64,000 bases of DNA from a bacterium (GTDB lineage: Bacteria; Krumholzibacteriota; Krumholzibacteriia; LZORAL124-64-63), in assembly GCA_024223715.1 (NCBI GenBank), contig JAAEOA010000047.1:1-64000 (forward strand), given 5' to 3'. Numbering within the stretch: the first letter of the stretch is position 1; every line of letters begins with the position of its first letter. The position numbers and the translations under genes were made by a program. Positions 44,831 through 53,533 of the stretch are shown piece by piece. Under the pieces are notes generated by a model, which saw nothing but the letters and a program-made list of their open reading frames with translations, had not been told where the DNA came from and did not search any database.

Positions 44831-45781
44831 TTATTTCAGTAAAACCATCTTCTTCATTTCCACCATGCCAGCAGATTCCAGGCGGTAAAAGAAAACGCCA
44901 CTGGCCACCGAACGGCCGGCATCGTCCCGTCCATTCCATGTCACCTGATAGGTCATTGGACCATCATGATGCCGATTTGCAAGGGTCCTGATGTGTTTGC
45001 CCTGGAGAGAATAAACCCCCAACCGAATTTCACCCGGTTGATCAACCGCATATTCAATAATGGTACTCGGGTTGAAAGGGTTGGGATGGTTTTGAAAAAG
45101 TCTGGCAATCCGGGCTGGCTGATCGCCAACACCTGAAAGGTTGCAGGCCGGGTCACCGGCATCGTAAAAATCATTGCCGTCATTATCGAGCCCAATGGAT
45201 GCACCTGCAAAATTTTCGGATCCATCGTCATTGCAGGCCACGGTGGGCATGTTTGGATGGTTGCTGCCGGGGTTTACATAATAAGGCGGAGGGGTCGACT
45301 CAGACACAGGGGTGTAATTTGCAGGACTGGAATCTTCATGACAGTCCAAGCAAACACCCACACCTGCATTGTTGTGGTGCTGCCTCAAACCCGCCCCTGC
45401 CCCGTAAGGGTAGGATGGGTTTTGAGGAACATTGTCCTCATCTCTCCCATGACAACCCATGCAACCTATGGCCGCCAAACCTGAACCACCGCCGGACGAA
45501 TCGAGGGCTACTGGAAAATAGTCACCATTTTCGTGACAGGCGGCGCAATCTCCACTAAGCATGGTACTGCGATGCAAATTATGAAGATTTCCCCAGTTCT
45601 GCCCATCAACTGAAGAAATGTAACTGCCGTCTCTAAAGTCACCATGACAACTGCCACAATAAGTTGCATCGTCATCCACCGAGTACCTGGTGTAAGCCAT
45701 AACCCCAGTGGGAATCATTAGAATAATGAGTCCCAGGAGAATGCAGATTGAAACGGAAGGACCACATTTGAATTTTTCCAT
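44831..45781 (-). CDS. Tetraheme cytochrome c with FlgD-like sorting domain
   Basis: A product of 316 residues from the ATG at 45781 (AAGGAAGAAG upstream). A frame open further upstream is not credible. The signal peptide is about 6-30 (ICILLGLIILMIPTGVMA). Four c-type heme sites CxxCH occur at about 42-46, 79-83, 107-111 and 144-148, with additional His between them as possible distal ligands (HNLHRS, RQHHNN). A linker with Cys (VACNDD, PACNLS) is followed at about 232 by NHPNPFNPST and the FlgD-like/T9SS domain through WNGRDDAGRSVASGVFFYRL to KMVLLK. It should be an exported, perhaps surface-anchored, electron carrier. No partner oxidoreductase is nearby. Confidence 0.92.
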   Translation of the reverse strand: MEKFKCGPSVSICILLGLIILMIPTGVMAYTRYSVDDDATYCGSCHGDFRDGSYISSVDGQNWGNLHNLHRSTMLSGDCAACHENGDYFPVALDSSGGGSGLAAIGCMGCHGRDEDNVPQNPSYPYGAGAGLRQHHNNAGVGVCLDCHEDSSPANYTPVSESTPPPYYVNPGSNHPNMPTVACNDDGSENFAGASIGLDNDGNDFYDAGDPACNLSGVGDQPARIARLFQNHPNPFNPSTIIEYAVDQPGEIRLGVYSLQGKHIRTLANRHHDGPMTYQVTWNGRDDAGRSVASGVFFYRLESAGMVEMKKMVLLK

Positions 45782-46157
45782 GATTGTTTCTTCTTCCTTG
45801 GATGAGTAGATGACTATGAATACCCCACCGAAGTCGTAGACTATCATCTGATTCGTTTGAAATAAAGTACTAATTTTTTGGTTTTGATTATGATTGTGAG
45901 TTTCAAAACATTGAGAGAGGATATGAATATGAGTATCCCGCAACCGAACGTCAGAATCTTCTAACAGTTTTGTCTGAATGTTACAAATGTTTCTCATTTG
46001 GAACAAAACTATCGACACTGAAACATTTTCGTCAAGATCAAACACGATGTCGATAGCGAAGATTACCCCCTATCAGTTAATATTCTCCAACACGACAATG
46101 AAGAGGTAATTCTGCCTCGATTGCTGTGGGCTAAAATCATATGAGAGGACAAAACCT
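45782..46157. other. Divergent intergenic region
   Basis: 376 bases between diverging starts. No gene is supported. The last 20 bases carry AGAGGA in front of the + strand ATG at 46158. No strong hairpin was noted. Confidence 0.4.
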
Positions 46158-46805
46158 ATGCGCTTCGCAATGCTAATGCTGTTCCTGATGCTGGCGATTC
46201 CCGCCGCTGCCGAAACCGTCCGTGTCGAATTCATCGCCAATGTTGAATACAACCTTATCAACCAAGGAATCTTCGACGAAGTTAATTCCCAGGATGACGT
46301 TCGGATGACTTTTACAGTCGATTCGGAGAACTACATCGACAGTGCAAACTATGGTGTGCGTGCTTATCCAATTAATATGGCGTCATATGAATTGACGATA
46401 GGCTCTGTCGGTCCGGTCGCTTTGCTGGATCCCCAGCCCCAGGGTTTAACACCGTATTTCGTTGTACGTAATGCTGATCCGGTAGCTGATGGTTTTTTCA
46501 TCTCCAACAGCCCGGAAGAGCTCTACTGCTACGGCTGCCAGCCATCTCTGAATGTACCCGGAGGAATTGATCCGTACTTCAGCCAAATGTGGCATGTCGG
46601 TTACGAGGGTTCCACTCTTGATTCTCTGGATATCCTCGAAGCAGTGGGGACCTACGACTACACCGGTCTGACCAGTTACTACTGCACCATTCAGGACATG
46701 GGAATGGATACCATGGAACACTGGTACCAGTACACGGTCATCAGTGCCGAGACGGTCGCTACCGAAAACGCGACCTGGGACGGCGTCAAGACGTTGTACC
46801 GGTAA
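46158..46805 (+). CDS. Secreted protein of unknown function
   Basis: A 215-residue exported protein with AGAGGA seven bases upstream and a clear signal peptide (MRFAMLMLFLMLAIPAAA, cut before ETV). The mature chain is beta-rich: VRVEFIANVEYNLINQGIF, VRMTFTVDSENYIDSANYGV and SYELTIGSVGPVALLDPQ, with a single CYGC near residue 123-126 and a late Cys. It resembles short extracellular proteins that carry anchoring signals in other bacteria, but neither a PEP-CTERM nor a FlgD-like tail is present. Function cannot be assigned. Confidence 0.8.
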   Translation: MRFAMLMLFLMLAIPAAAETVRVEFIANVEYNLINQGIFDEVNSQDDVRMTFTVDSENYIDSANYGVRAYPINMASYELTIGSVGPVALLDPQPQGLTPYFVVRNADPVADGFFISNSPEELYCYGCQPSLNVPGGIDPYFSQMWHVGYEGSTLDSLDILEAVGTYDYTGLTSYYCTIQDMGMDTMEHWYQYTVISAETVATENATWDGVKTLYR

Positions 46806-46837
46806 TAATGAAGTGCGTGCCGATCAAGGCATGCCGC

Positions 46838-46863
46838 AAGGTCCCCGCTCAGGCGGGGACCTT
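46838..46863 (+). terminator. Strong hairpin after secreted-protein gene
   Basis: An 11-bp perfect stem AAGGTCCCCGC / GCGGGGACCTT with a TCAG loop, 33 bases past the stop. The U-run is missing, so termination may be partial or assisted. Confidence 0.65.
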
Positions 46864-46983
46864 CGAAATACAGACTCTGAGTATCAGATATGAAATCTGA
46901 AGTTTCACGGCAGGATTTACGCCGAATGGAAAATTTTGCAGGGACAATGAATCGATTTTCATTTATATGAAGAAATCTCCACT

Positions 46984-48228
46984 TTATGGGATACGATAAT
47001 AAACCACTTCCATTTCCTGCATCAGGTCTTCTTCATCCAGCTTCTGGTTTCCGTCAGCCATGCTTGCATACAGTGCAGGAATGGATCCTTTGACAACAAT
47101 TACAACGTTGTCACTAACCCGGAAAATCTGGTCATCGTCAGGATTGGCTTCACAGGCCAATGTTACCTGCCGCTTATAAACACCATTGGAATCAAAAACA
47201 TCATAGCAGAAACCCGTGGCTCCTTCTTCATAACAACCACTTCGGCTGTGTTTGACCCACATGTTATTATCGTCGTCGATATAAATGTCATTGATGGTCA
47301 TGGCATTATTTTCAATTTTTGTTTTCAGTTGCCCTCGGGCCCACACATCGAAAACACTTTGCAATCGGTCTCTTTCCAGCCGGGTTTTCTGGCGAGCTTT
47401 AAAATCTCGCTCAACTACATATTCCAGCTGACCCTCGGGTGAATATACGTTAACCGAAAATCTGTCAAAATTATTTGAGACATATATTCGCCCATCTGGT
47501 CCAACCGTGGAACCAAACACAGCAGGGTTGAGAATGGCCACTTCGGATAGAACGGGATTGGCATTTTCCATAGTGTGGACAGTTTCGAAACATCGAGCCA
47601 GTTCTTTGCCATTCGAATCGAAACGCGAAACATATGTTTTCTGTTTTTGACCTGTTTCGGTGTTAGTGGATTTCTGAGCCACCAGAATCAGGTTTCCGTT
47701 ACGATGACGTCCGGTGTAAAGAGCAGAAAAACCCCCGTCTTTGGAATCACCCAGTTCAAAGGACCCTGCAGGGACATCATCCAGAGACACCTTGACGGCC
47801 TTTCCAGGAAATCGTTGCAATATGGCAAGGGTTCCATCGGGCATCATCGTCAGATCAACCGGCTCAGTGGTTTCTCCAGGACCCTCGCCTTCGCGGCTGA
47901 GTGTGCGCAAATATTCCCCCGATTTTGAAAAGACCGGAACGTTGCTCTGTTGGGTGTCCAGCAAGTAAATATTTCCATCAGCATCTGTATCAGCCCGGAA
48001 AATATGGCCAAAAATCATTTCACTTTCTTCACCGCCGACTCGCCACCTCTCGTCCAGTTCAATAGTTTCCGGTGCCATCTCCGGGCCCGATGAATTAGAG
48101 ATTACCGGAGAAACATCTGCATTTGTCTGAGCCGGTGATTGAGCAGGAATTACAGACAGGCCCAGTGCCAATGAAATGGCCAGTAATGTTGTGGCGGTTG
48201 ATTGTCGGTAATTGGCTGCTGTTGTCAT
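46984..48228 (-). CDS. Secreted six-bladed beta-propeller protein
   Basis: A 414-residue protein with a long N-region, signal peptide (TATTLLAISLALGLSVIPAQ) and GGGAG before the ATG. Propeller blades with the pattern D-x-D-G-N-I-Y-x-x-D are visible: DTDADGNIYLLDTQQSNVPV, LTMMPDGTLAILQR, GSTVGPDGRIYVSNNFDRFS and DIYIDDDNNMWVKHS. The family resembles the 6-bladed propeller proteins of Bacteroidetes and relatives (NHL-like). Two late Cys-containing stretches (SGCYEEGATGFCYDV) may form disulfides. The role is unknown. Confidence 0.85.
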   Translation of the reverse strand: MTTAANYRQSTATTLLAISLALGLSVIPAQSPAQTNADVSPVISNSSGPEMAPETIELDERWRVGGEESEMIFGHIFRADTDADGNIYLLDTQQSNVPVFSKSGEYLRTLSREGEGPGETTEPVDLTMMPDGTLAILQRFPGKAVKVSLDDVPAGSFELGDSKDGGFSALYTGRHRNGNLILVAQKSTNTETGQKQKTYVSRFDSNGKELARCFETVHTMENANPVLSEVAILNPAVFGSTVGPDGRIYVSNNFDRFSVNVYSPEGQLEYVVERDFKARQKTRLERDRLQSVFDVWARGQLKTKIENNAMTINDIYIDDDNNMWVKHSRSGCYEEGATGFCYDVFDSNGVYKRQVTLACEANPDDDQIFRVSDNVVIVVKGSIPALYASMADGNQKLDEEDLMQEMEVVYYRIP

Positions 48229-48446
48229 TTCATACTCCCAGGAAATTAAATTTAGATAATATTAGGGTCGTTTGCCTGATATTCGAACCGCTTCCGGAAA
48301 CACTGACGGAATAAGCAGAAAAAAAGTTCCATTGAAAATTAATTACTTGTTCTGCATAGAAAGAAAAAGACCATAATCTGGAAGGAATAAATTGTTTCCC
48401 TGTGTGTGCCTTTCATATTTCACATCCCCATAAAAACAACGGGCCA

Positions 48447-48493
48447 TATAACCAACAGTAGGGCAATCGGTTTTCCAGTTTAACCTGCCAGCG
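48447..48493. repeat. Dispersed repeat, copy 2 (divergent)
   Basis: A degenerate member of the repeat at 30917 and 59883, with CCAGTTTAACCTGCCAGC in place of CCAGCTTAACCTACCAAC and CGGTTTT before it. It lies in the 327-base gap between the propeller gene and RidA, where no gene is supported. Confidence 0.45.
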
Positions 48494-48555
48494 ACCGCAC
48501 CCAACACGACGGTACTTCCCCATCATCAAACATCAGCAGGATATGAAACTGTAGG

Positions 48556-48906
48556 TTAGACTTTGGCAGCAGTGACCGTCATTTCAACCAGAAGTGTGTC
48601 TCGTGCCATTCTTGCTTCCACGCATGCTCTTGCAGGTTCAAAACCAGGAACAACCCAGGCATCCCAAACTTCATTCATCGCCTTGAAATGGGCCATATCT
48701 TTGAGATATATTGTCACCGAAAGCAGGTGTCTGGGGCTTGAACCGTACTGTTCTAACAGATCACAAATTTTCTGCAGAACAACTTGTGTTTGCTCTTTGA
48801 TATCTGTATCCGGCTCACCACATGTTTGACCGCACAAATAAATGGTGTCTTTGTGCTCCACAACCCTGCTCATTCTTCCGGTTCCTTCAAATCTCTTTAT
48901 TTCCAA
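48556..48906 (-). CDS. RidA/YjgF-family protein
   Basis: A product of about 116 residues. It has the YjgF/YER057c/UK114 fold signatures: VVEHKDTIYLCGQT, QTQVVLQKICDLLEQYGSSP, LLSVTIYLKDMAHFKAMNEV, the catalytic-region stretch PARACVEARMARDTLLVEM and a terminal strand. RidA enzymes hydrolyse reactive enamine/imine intermediates. The Arg in EARMA is the usual position for the substrate-binding residue. I choose TTG at 48906, since AAAGGAG lies six bases upstream. The ATG at 48933 has no spaced ribosome site. Confidence 0.9.
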   Translation of the reverse strand: MEIKRFEGTGRMSRVVEHKDTIYLCGQTCGEPDTDIKEQTQVVLQKICDLLEQYGSSPRHLLSVTIYLKDMAHFKAMNEVWDAWVVPGFEPARACVEARMARDTLLVEMTVTAAKV

Positions 48907-48989
48907 TGGTTTCTCCTTTTGTGGATTGATCATTCCCCTGTATTTCCATCACACCGTACAGCACATGCCAAAATATCTCAAACTTTCTG

Positions 48990-49132
48990 TGGGTTGTGCC
49001 CAAAAGAATGTCGCTGGTTCAATTTGTGGCCCTAGATTTGATTAAACACGGGATATTTCTGTGTTTTCGGTTGAAGAATAGTGAGTACTTTTGTAAAAAA
49101 GCACCCAGCGACATTCTCTTGGGCACAACCCA
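48990..49132. repeat. 143-bp element with 28-base terminal inverted repeats
   Basis: The ends 48990-49017 and 49105-49132 are inverted copies of each other with one mismatch (arm begins TGGGTTGTGCCCAA and ends TGTCGCTGG). The 87-base centre is AT-rich and non-coding. This is the shape of a miniature inverted-repeat element or a very large hairpin. The first 12 bases of the arm recur near 35594. No target duplication was seen. Confidence 0.7.
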
Positions 49133-49258
49133 GCTGGTGATGATGGTCTTTTTCCAGGCACTGGATTTTTAAAAATCCAAAATTCACGAAACAATGAACA
49201 GCGTTCAGCGTAATGACCAGCGTTCACAACAAACCAAACCCAACGAAAAGCGATCCAA

Positions 49259-49873
49259 ATGACCGCCAAACCCTGGAAAGAACAACAAAAAGCCCACCAG
49301 CGGCGGGAAATCCTGTCAGCTGCCCGTGAGCTATTCATGAACGAAGGCCACACCAAAATGTCCATGCGGAAACTGGCCAAGGCCGTCAATTGCGCCCCCG
49401 GCACACTCTATCTCTACTTCAAAGACAAGGAGCACATTGTCGCTCACCTGATTGAAGAGAGCTTTGAACGACTGATGGTTCAAATGGAAAATCCGCCACC
49501 AAGTACGAACTCTTTGCAGGCATTGCGACACAGCATGGCAATTTATGTCCAGTTCGGCATAGACAATCCTGATCATTATCAGGTGGCCTTTATTGTGCAA
49601 CGAACCAAGGAGATGGATGAAATACGGAAAGCTCCTCATCGTTCTTTTGCTTTTTTGCGTGAACAGGTTACCACATGCGTGGAACAGGAAATTTTTCGTC
49701 CGGTGGATCCCGAACTGGCAACGCAAGGGTTGTGGACCAACCTGCATGGCATAACCTCGCTCATCATAACCATGCCAAATTTTCCCTGGGTGGATAAGGA
49801 TCAAGTATTAAACCACGTAATCGATGGGGCCCTAGCCGCACTGCTTCCTGACAAACAACTGGACCTAAAATAA
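49259..49873 (+). CDS. TetR/AcrR-family transcriptional regulator
   Basis: A 204-residue regulator. The N-terminal HTH (about 15-60) reads REILSAARELFMNEGHTKMS, MRKLAKAVNCAPGTLYLYFK and DKEHIVAHLI, the standard TetR pattern. The C-terminal helical domain carries LWTNLHGITSLIITMPNFPW, resembling TetR_C domains with the (W/L)xNLHG motif. The ribosome site is poor. The gene is 13 bases from the Lnt-like gene, and the two probably form one unit, so this regulator may control the downstream gene and itself. The ligand is unknown. Confidence 0.92.
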   Translation: MTAKPWKEQQKAHQRREILSAARELFMNEGHTKMSMRKLAKAVNCAPGTLYLYFKDKEHIVAHLIEESFERLMVQMENPPPSTNSLQALRHSMAIYVQFGIDNPDHYQVAFIVQRTKEMDEIRKAPHRSFAFLREQVTTCVEQEIFRPVDPELATQGLWTNLHGITSLIITMPNFPWVDKDQVLNHVIDGALAALLPDKQLDLK

Positions 49874-49886
49874 AATGGAGTCGCCA

Positions 49887-51416
49887 ATGAAAACCGATAC
49901 AAAACTCAACAACGAAAACACACCGTCGACAACCAATAGACCTGGTCTTTTTTCCTGGCTTTCGCTCCTTCTTTCAGCTCTCTTTTTGCTGGTCGCAAGC
50001 GGACGCCATACGGTGCCTATTGCAGCCTGGGTTTCCTTACTGTTGATGTTGAATTTCGTTAGATCACAACCCAAAAAAACCGGCTTGCCAGTAGCCTGGT
50101 TAGTGCTCTTTCTAACCTGGGCATTTCAACTTCGAGGCCAGGCTCCGTTACCTGGATTTTTCTATTACGTTTTGTCGGCAACTTACGGACTAATTTTGTT
50201 ATTACCCTTTTTAGCAGACCGGTTTTTTGCAGCAAAATTGAAAGGCATTTCCGCAACTCTCGTCTTTCCCACTTCCTGGGTTTTCATGGAATGGCTCGTG
50301 GCTAGCTTCGCGCCCTACACCAGCTGGGGCTCCATGGCCTACACCCAGCACGAAAACTTGGTATTAATACAGTTAGCTGCTGTTACCGGTTTGTTCGGAA
50401 TAAGTTTTTTGATTGCCTGGTTTGCCTCTGTTGGCTGCCAGGTTTGGGAGGAAAGATCTGGCGGTTTAAGTACCCAGCGAGGGGCCATGGTTTTTGCAGT
50501 GGTTTTTGTTTTGGTATTACTCGGGGGCGGAATTCGCCTGGTCTTGTTTGCGCCCAATGCCCCAACAGTTCGTATCGCTTCCTTAACCGAACCTGATTAC
50601 GATCCCTTCGCTGGAACTGGAGGCAGTGCTGCCGGAGTATATACCGATGAGATATCGCCAAATGATATGGCTACCTACCGAACCAATGCTCAAGCTGTTA
50701 TGGATGATTTATTGGCCCGCGCGGAATTGGAAATTCAAGCTGGAGCCCGCATCATTTTTTGGGGTGAAGCAAATGGCTTTTGTATGAAAGAACACGAACC
50801 GGAAATTATCGAACGGGGCATTCAATTTGCCAAAAAACATGAAATATATTTGGGTTTGTCTCCTGCTGTAATTAATACAGCGGCCAGAAGGCCATTCGAA
50901 AACAAAATCATTCTTATCAATCCTCAGGGTGAAATTGAGTATGAATATTGGAAAGGTAATCCGGTGCCCGGTGGGGAGGCCGCTATTCAGGCAGTGTCGG
51001 ATATGTTGGTCAAACACGTTGATTCACCTTATGGCAGACTCGGCAGTGCCATTTGTTTCGACATGGATTTTCCGGGTTACTTGAGTCAGTGTGGTAAACA
51101 AAAAATTGATATCATGCTGGTGCCTTCGAATGACTGGCGTGAGATCGATCCCTGGCACAGCCATATGGCCCGGTTCAGGGCTATTGAGCAAGGGTTTAAT
51201 ATGGTTAGGCATGTCAGTAAAGGATTTTCGATTGCTACTGATTATCAAGGGAGAGTTTTAGCGAGCATGGATCATTATGTGACTGCTGAGCGGAATTTGG
51301 TTTCTCATGTGCCGACTAAAGGGGTTAACACCGTTTATTCAAAAGTTGGAGATTTGTTTTCCTGGGTTTGTATTGCTGGGTTTGTGTGCTTGGTGATTTG
51401 GGGGCGACGAAATTAA
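49887..51416 (+). CDS. Apolipoprotein N-acyltransferase-like nitrilase membrane protein
   Basis: A product of 509 residues from the ATG at 49887 (GGAG seven bases upstream). N-terminal membrane segments (about 20-220, six or more) precede a periplasmic nitrilase-superfamily domain. The catalytic triad positions are Glu in IIFWGEANGF, Lys in YEYWKGNPVPGGE and Cys in LGSAICFDMDFPG. The C-terminus returns to the membrane (WVCIAGFVCLVIWG). Lnt adds the third acyl chain to lipoproteins. Here the loop WKGNPVPGGE differs from the Lnt consensus HKxxLVPFGE, so a related but distinct acyl or amide substrate is possible. It follows a TetR gene. Confidence 0.85.
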   Translation: MKTDTKLNNENTPSTTNRPGLFSWLSLLLSALFLLVASGRHTVPIAAWVSLLLMLNFVRSQPKKTGLPVAWLVLFLTWAFQLRGQAPLPGFFYYVLSATYGLILLLPFLADRFFAAKLKGISATLVFPTSWVFMEWLVASFAPYTSWGSMAYTQHENLVLIQLAAVTGLFGISFLIAWFASVGCQVWEERSGGLSTQRGAMVFAVVFVLVLLGGGIRLVLFAPNAPTVRIASLTEPDYDPFAGTGGSAAGVYTDEISPNDMATYRTNAQAVMDDLLARAELEIQAGARIIFWGEANGFCMKEHEPEIIERGIQFAKKHEIYLGLSPAVINTAARRPFENKIILINPQGEIEYEYWKGNPVPGGEAAIQAVSDMLVKHVDSPYGRLGSAICFDMDFPGYLSQCGKQKIDIMLVPSNDWREIDPWHSHMARFRAIEQGFNMVRHVSKGFSIATDYQGRVLASMDHYVTAERNLVSHVPTKGVNTVYSKVGDLFSWVCIAGFVCLVIWGRRN

Positions 51417-51570
51417 AGGTTTACCTTTTATTGGCTTAAACGAACCCATTAAGAAAATCCAAAAAAGTTCCTGCCCAAAATACAGACTCTCTGAGCTGGA
51501 CGCTGTTAGAAATATTTCTGAGTAAAGGGGCTGGCTGGATACCTATTCCAACCAGCCCCAGGAAAACCTC

Positions 51571-52055
51571 CTTCACCAACATCATCCGCCTGGCCTGCAA
51601 CACATCCCAGCTTCCACCCGGATAAGATATACACCAGAAGCAACCTACCCACCAGCGGTGCTAAAGCCTTCCCAGACAAATACTTGACGCCAAACGCCAT
51701 GTTGCTCATCAACCAGAGCTGTACCAGACGGCCAGCTGCATCAAGAATATTCCGCTGCACACACGCAGGTGGCGCTGTAAAACTCCAAACGATTACCAGA
51801 AAGTTTTGCCATTTCAAAATAGCCATAGCCGGTGATATCAAAGCGCGCATGACTCCTTTCACAGAAATTATTCTCCATTGTCCAGTCGATTTCAAAATTT
51901 TGTGCGTTAGGAAATGAGATCCCGAGCGTTATGGTAACCAAGATCAGTGCATTAGAACTATTCCAGGTTTTCAATTTTTCCCCTGTAAATTGAAATGGAA
52001 TGAAATTTGATGTGGTTTTGATGTTACTTAACAGGCAATCCAAGGTGTATGACAC
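51571..52055 (-). pseudogene. Decayed gene for a FlgD-like sorting-domain protein
   Basis: Successive - strand frames join to a recognisable tail. One frame from GTG at 52055 has a hydrophobic segment (LILVTITLGISFPNAQ) and ends in CAAEYS. The next frame gives ILDAAGRLVQ (about 51748). A third gives ALVDEQHGVWRQVFVWEGFS and TAGG, then a stop, then VASGVYLIRVEAG. A further shift gives QARRMMLVKE (end about 51571). The order DAAGRLV - LVDxxHxxxxxxVWxGxxxxGxxVASGVYLIRVEAG - ARRMMLVK is the FlgD-like/T9SS C-terminal domain. At least two frameshifts and one stop make this a pseudogene. Confidence 0.75.
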
Positions 52056-52148
52056 ATCGCAAATTCCTGTTTTTTACTTCGAATTTTTCTTTTGGCTCTG
52101 AATTACCAATGTTCCTGCACCATTGTGCACATTATGGAGGATAATATT

Positions 52149-52457
52149 TTGTCAGCTAATCAAAAATTAAAGGACTTGGCAGTCAGTGATTCAGGATTTG
52201 TATTTGATCCATCCACAGGCACTACTTTCAATGTCAACGTTCCGGGTAGTCGGATATTGGACCTCCTGAAAAATGAAACCAGCTTTCAGGATATCCTGGT
52301 TGCTATCGAAGGAGAATTTGAAGTGGGCAATGCAGACCTGCATCGACATGTGCAGGAATTTTTGGCTTCCCTGGTTTCCTTTGGGTTGATCACCAAGGAG
52401 GAATCTGACCTGATCAGTGCTGAGAACACTGACCAAGTGGATGAGGAATCACCATGA
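52149..52457 (+). CDS. PqqD-like protein
   Basis: A product of about 102 residues. It has the PqqD/RRE-type winged-helix pattern: SDSGFVFDPSTGTTFNVNVP, GSRILDLLKNETSFQDILVA, IEGEFEVGNADLHRHVQEFL and ASLVSFGLITKEE. In PQQ and many RiPP pathways this domain binds the leader of a precursor peptide and presents it to the modifying enzyme. The best start is TTG at 52149, eight bases after GGAGG. An ATG at 52134 has no ribosome site. It is the first gene of an operon, its stop overlaps the ATP-grasp start by four bases, and no radical SAM gene is present. Confidence 0.85.
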   Translation: MSANQKLKDLAVSDSGFVFDPSTGTTFNVNVPGSRILDLLKNETSFQDILVAIEGEFEVGNADLHRHVQEFLASLVSFGLITKEESDLISAENTDQVDEESP

Positions 52458-53533
52458 CCGCCGCAATAAACATTGTCGGAGTAACTGCCCTGAACGCCAC
52501 CGACAATCCAGGACCCGGAGTAGCTGTGGCTCGTTCTCTGCGCAATGATTCTGCTTTTACAGGACGAATTATTGGTCTTGCTTATGACGCTCTTGATCCG
52601 GGTGTTTATGCTGGTCTTTTTGATGCCATCTACTTAATTCCCTATCCCTCCGAAGGCCAAGAGGCTTTGGGAAATCGACTGGCTTACATAGTCGAACAAA
52701 CCGGAATGAATGTCTGCATTCCCACTCTTGATTCAGAGTTACCAGGGTTTATTGCCCTGGAAAAGAAACTGCAGGAACTTAAAGTGGCCACTTTCATGCC
52801 AACCAGTGATCAGTTTGCCATGCGAAGCAAAGAACGGTTGGATGAACTGGGAAATGCCGCCTCTGTTTCAACACCGGACCAGGTGGTAATTACCAGTGCT
52901 GATGAGTTGTATAACATTCATACTCGTATTGCCTTCCCATTGGTAGTCAAAGGTATTTTCTACGGCGCGGAAATTTGCCACACCCTGGATCAGGCTGTCA
53001 AAGCCTTCAACAATGTGGTTGCCCGTTGGGGAGTACCGGTCATTGTTCAGGAGTTTTTGGACGGAACTGAATTTGACGTGGTAGCTGTCGGCGATGGTGA
53101 AGGTGGTTTGATTGGCGCAGTGCCCATGAAAAAAATGCAACTTACGGACAAAGGCAAAGGCTGGTCGGGTGTCGTGGTCTCCAGTGAAGAGCTGGCGAAA
53201 ATGACCACCGCTTTTATGAAAGCAACTCGCTGGCGAGGACCCTGTGAATTGGAAATCATGGAAACAACCGACGGCAGATACTTGCTGTTGGAAGTAAATC
53301 CCCGGTTCCCAGCCTGGTGTTATCTGGCCTATGGGGCAGGATTGAATCTGCCCCTGGCGGTAGTGCATCTGTCACAGGGGAAAGAGGTTGAAGAGTTTGG
53401 AACTCCCGAAGTCGGGGCCATGTTTGTCCGCATTTCATTGGATCAAATAACTCATATTAATGCTTTTGAACAAATTGTCACTTCGGGTGAATTTCATCCT
53501 GAACCTGACCAACCTGAAGAGGATACAAAATGA
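52454..53533 (+). CDS. ATP-grasp ligase
   Basis: A 359-residue cytoplasmic ATP-grasp enzyme. An N-terminal pre-ATP-grasp Rossmann-like domain (NIVGVTALNATDNPGPGVAV; VCIPTLDSELPGFIALEKKL) precedes the ATP-binding part with FPLVVKGIFYG (phosphate Lys), VIVQEFLDGTEFDVVAVGDG, WRGPCELEIMETTDGRYLLL and EVNPRFPAWCYLAYGAGLNL (Mg-binding Glu and Asn). It resembles carbamoyl-phosphate-synthetase-like ligases that join a carboxylate to an amine. Its start overlaps the PqqD-like gene, with GAGGA six bases before. In this operon it probably ligates an amino acid to a peptide or to another amine. Confidence 0.9.
   Translation: MTAAINIVGVTALNATDNPGPGVAVARSLRNDSAFTGRIIGLAYDALDPGVYAGLFDAIYLIPYPSEGQEALGNRLAYIVEQTGMNVCIPTLDSELPGFIALEKKLQELKVATFMPTSDQFAMRSKERLDELGNAASVSTPDQVVITSADELYNIHTRIAFPLVVKGIFYGAEICHTLDQAVKAFNNVVARWGVPVIVQEFLDGTEFDVVAVGDGEGGLIGAVPMKKMQLTDKGKGWSGVVVSSEELAKMTTAFMKATRWRGPCELEIMETTDGRYLLLEVNPRFPAWCYLAYGAGLNLPLAVVHLSQGKEVEEFGTPEVGAMFVRISLDQITHINAFEQIVTSGEFHPEPDQPEEDTK

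Noticed and set aside
51506-51895. 129-codon - strand frame as an intact gene
   Set aside because: Its only recognisable part (ILDAAGRLVQ) is one piece of a sorting domain spread over three frames, so it is treated as a pseudogene.
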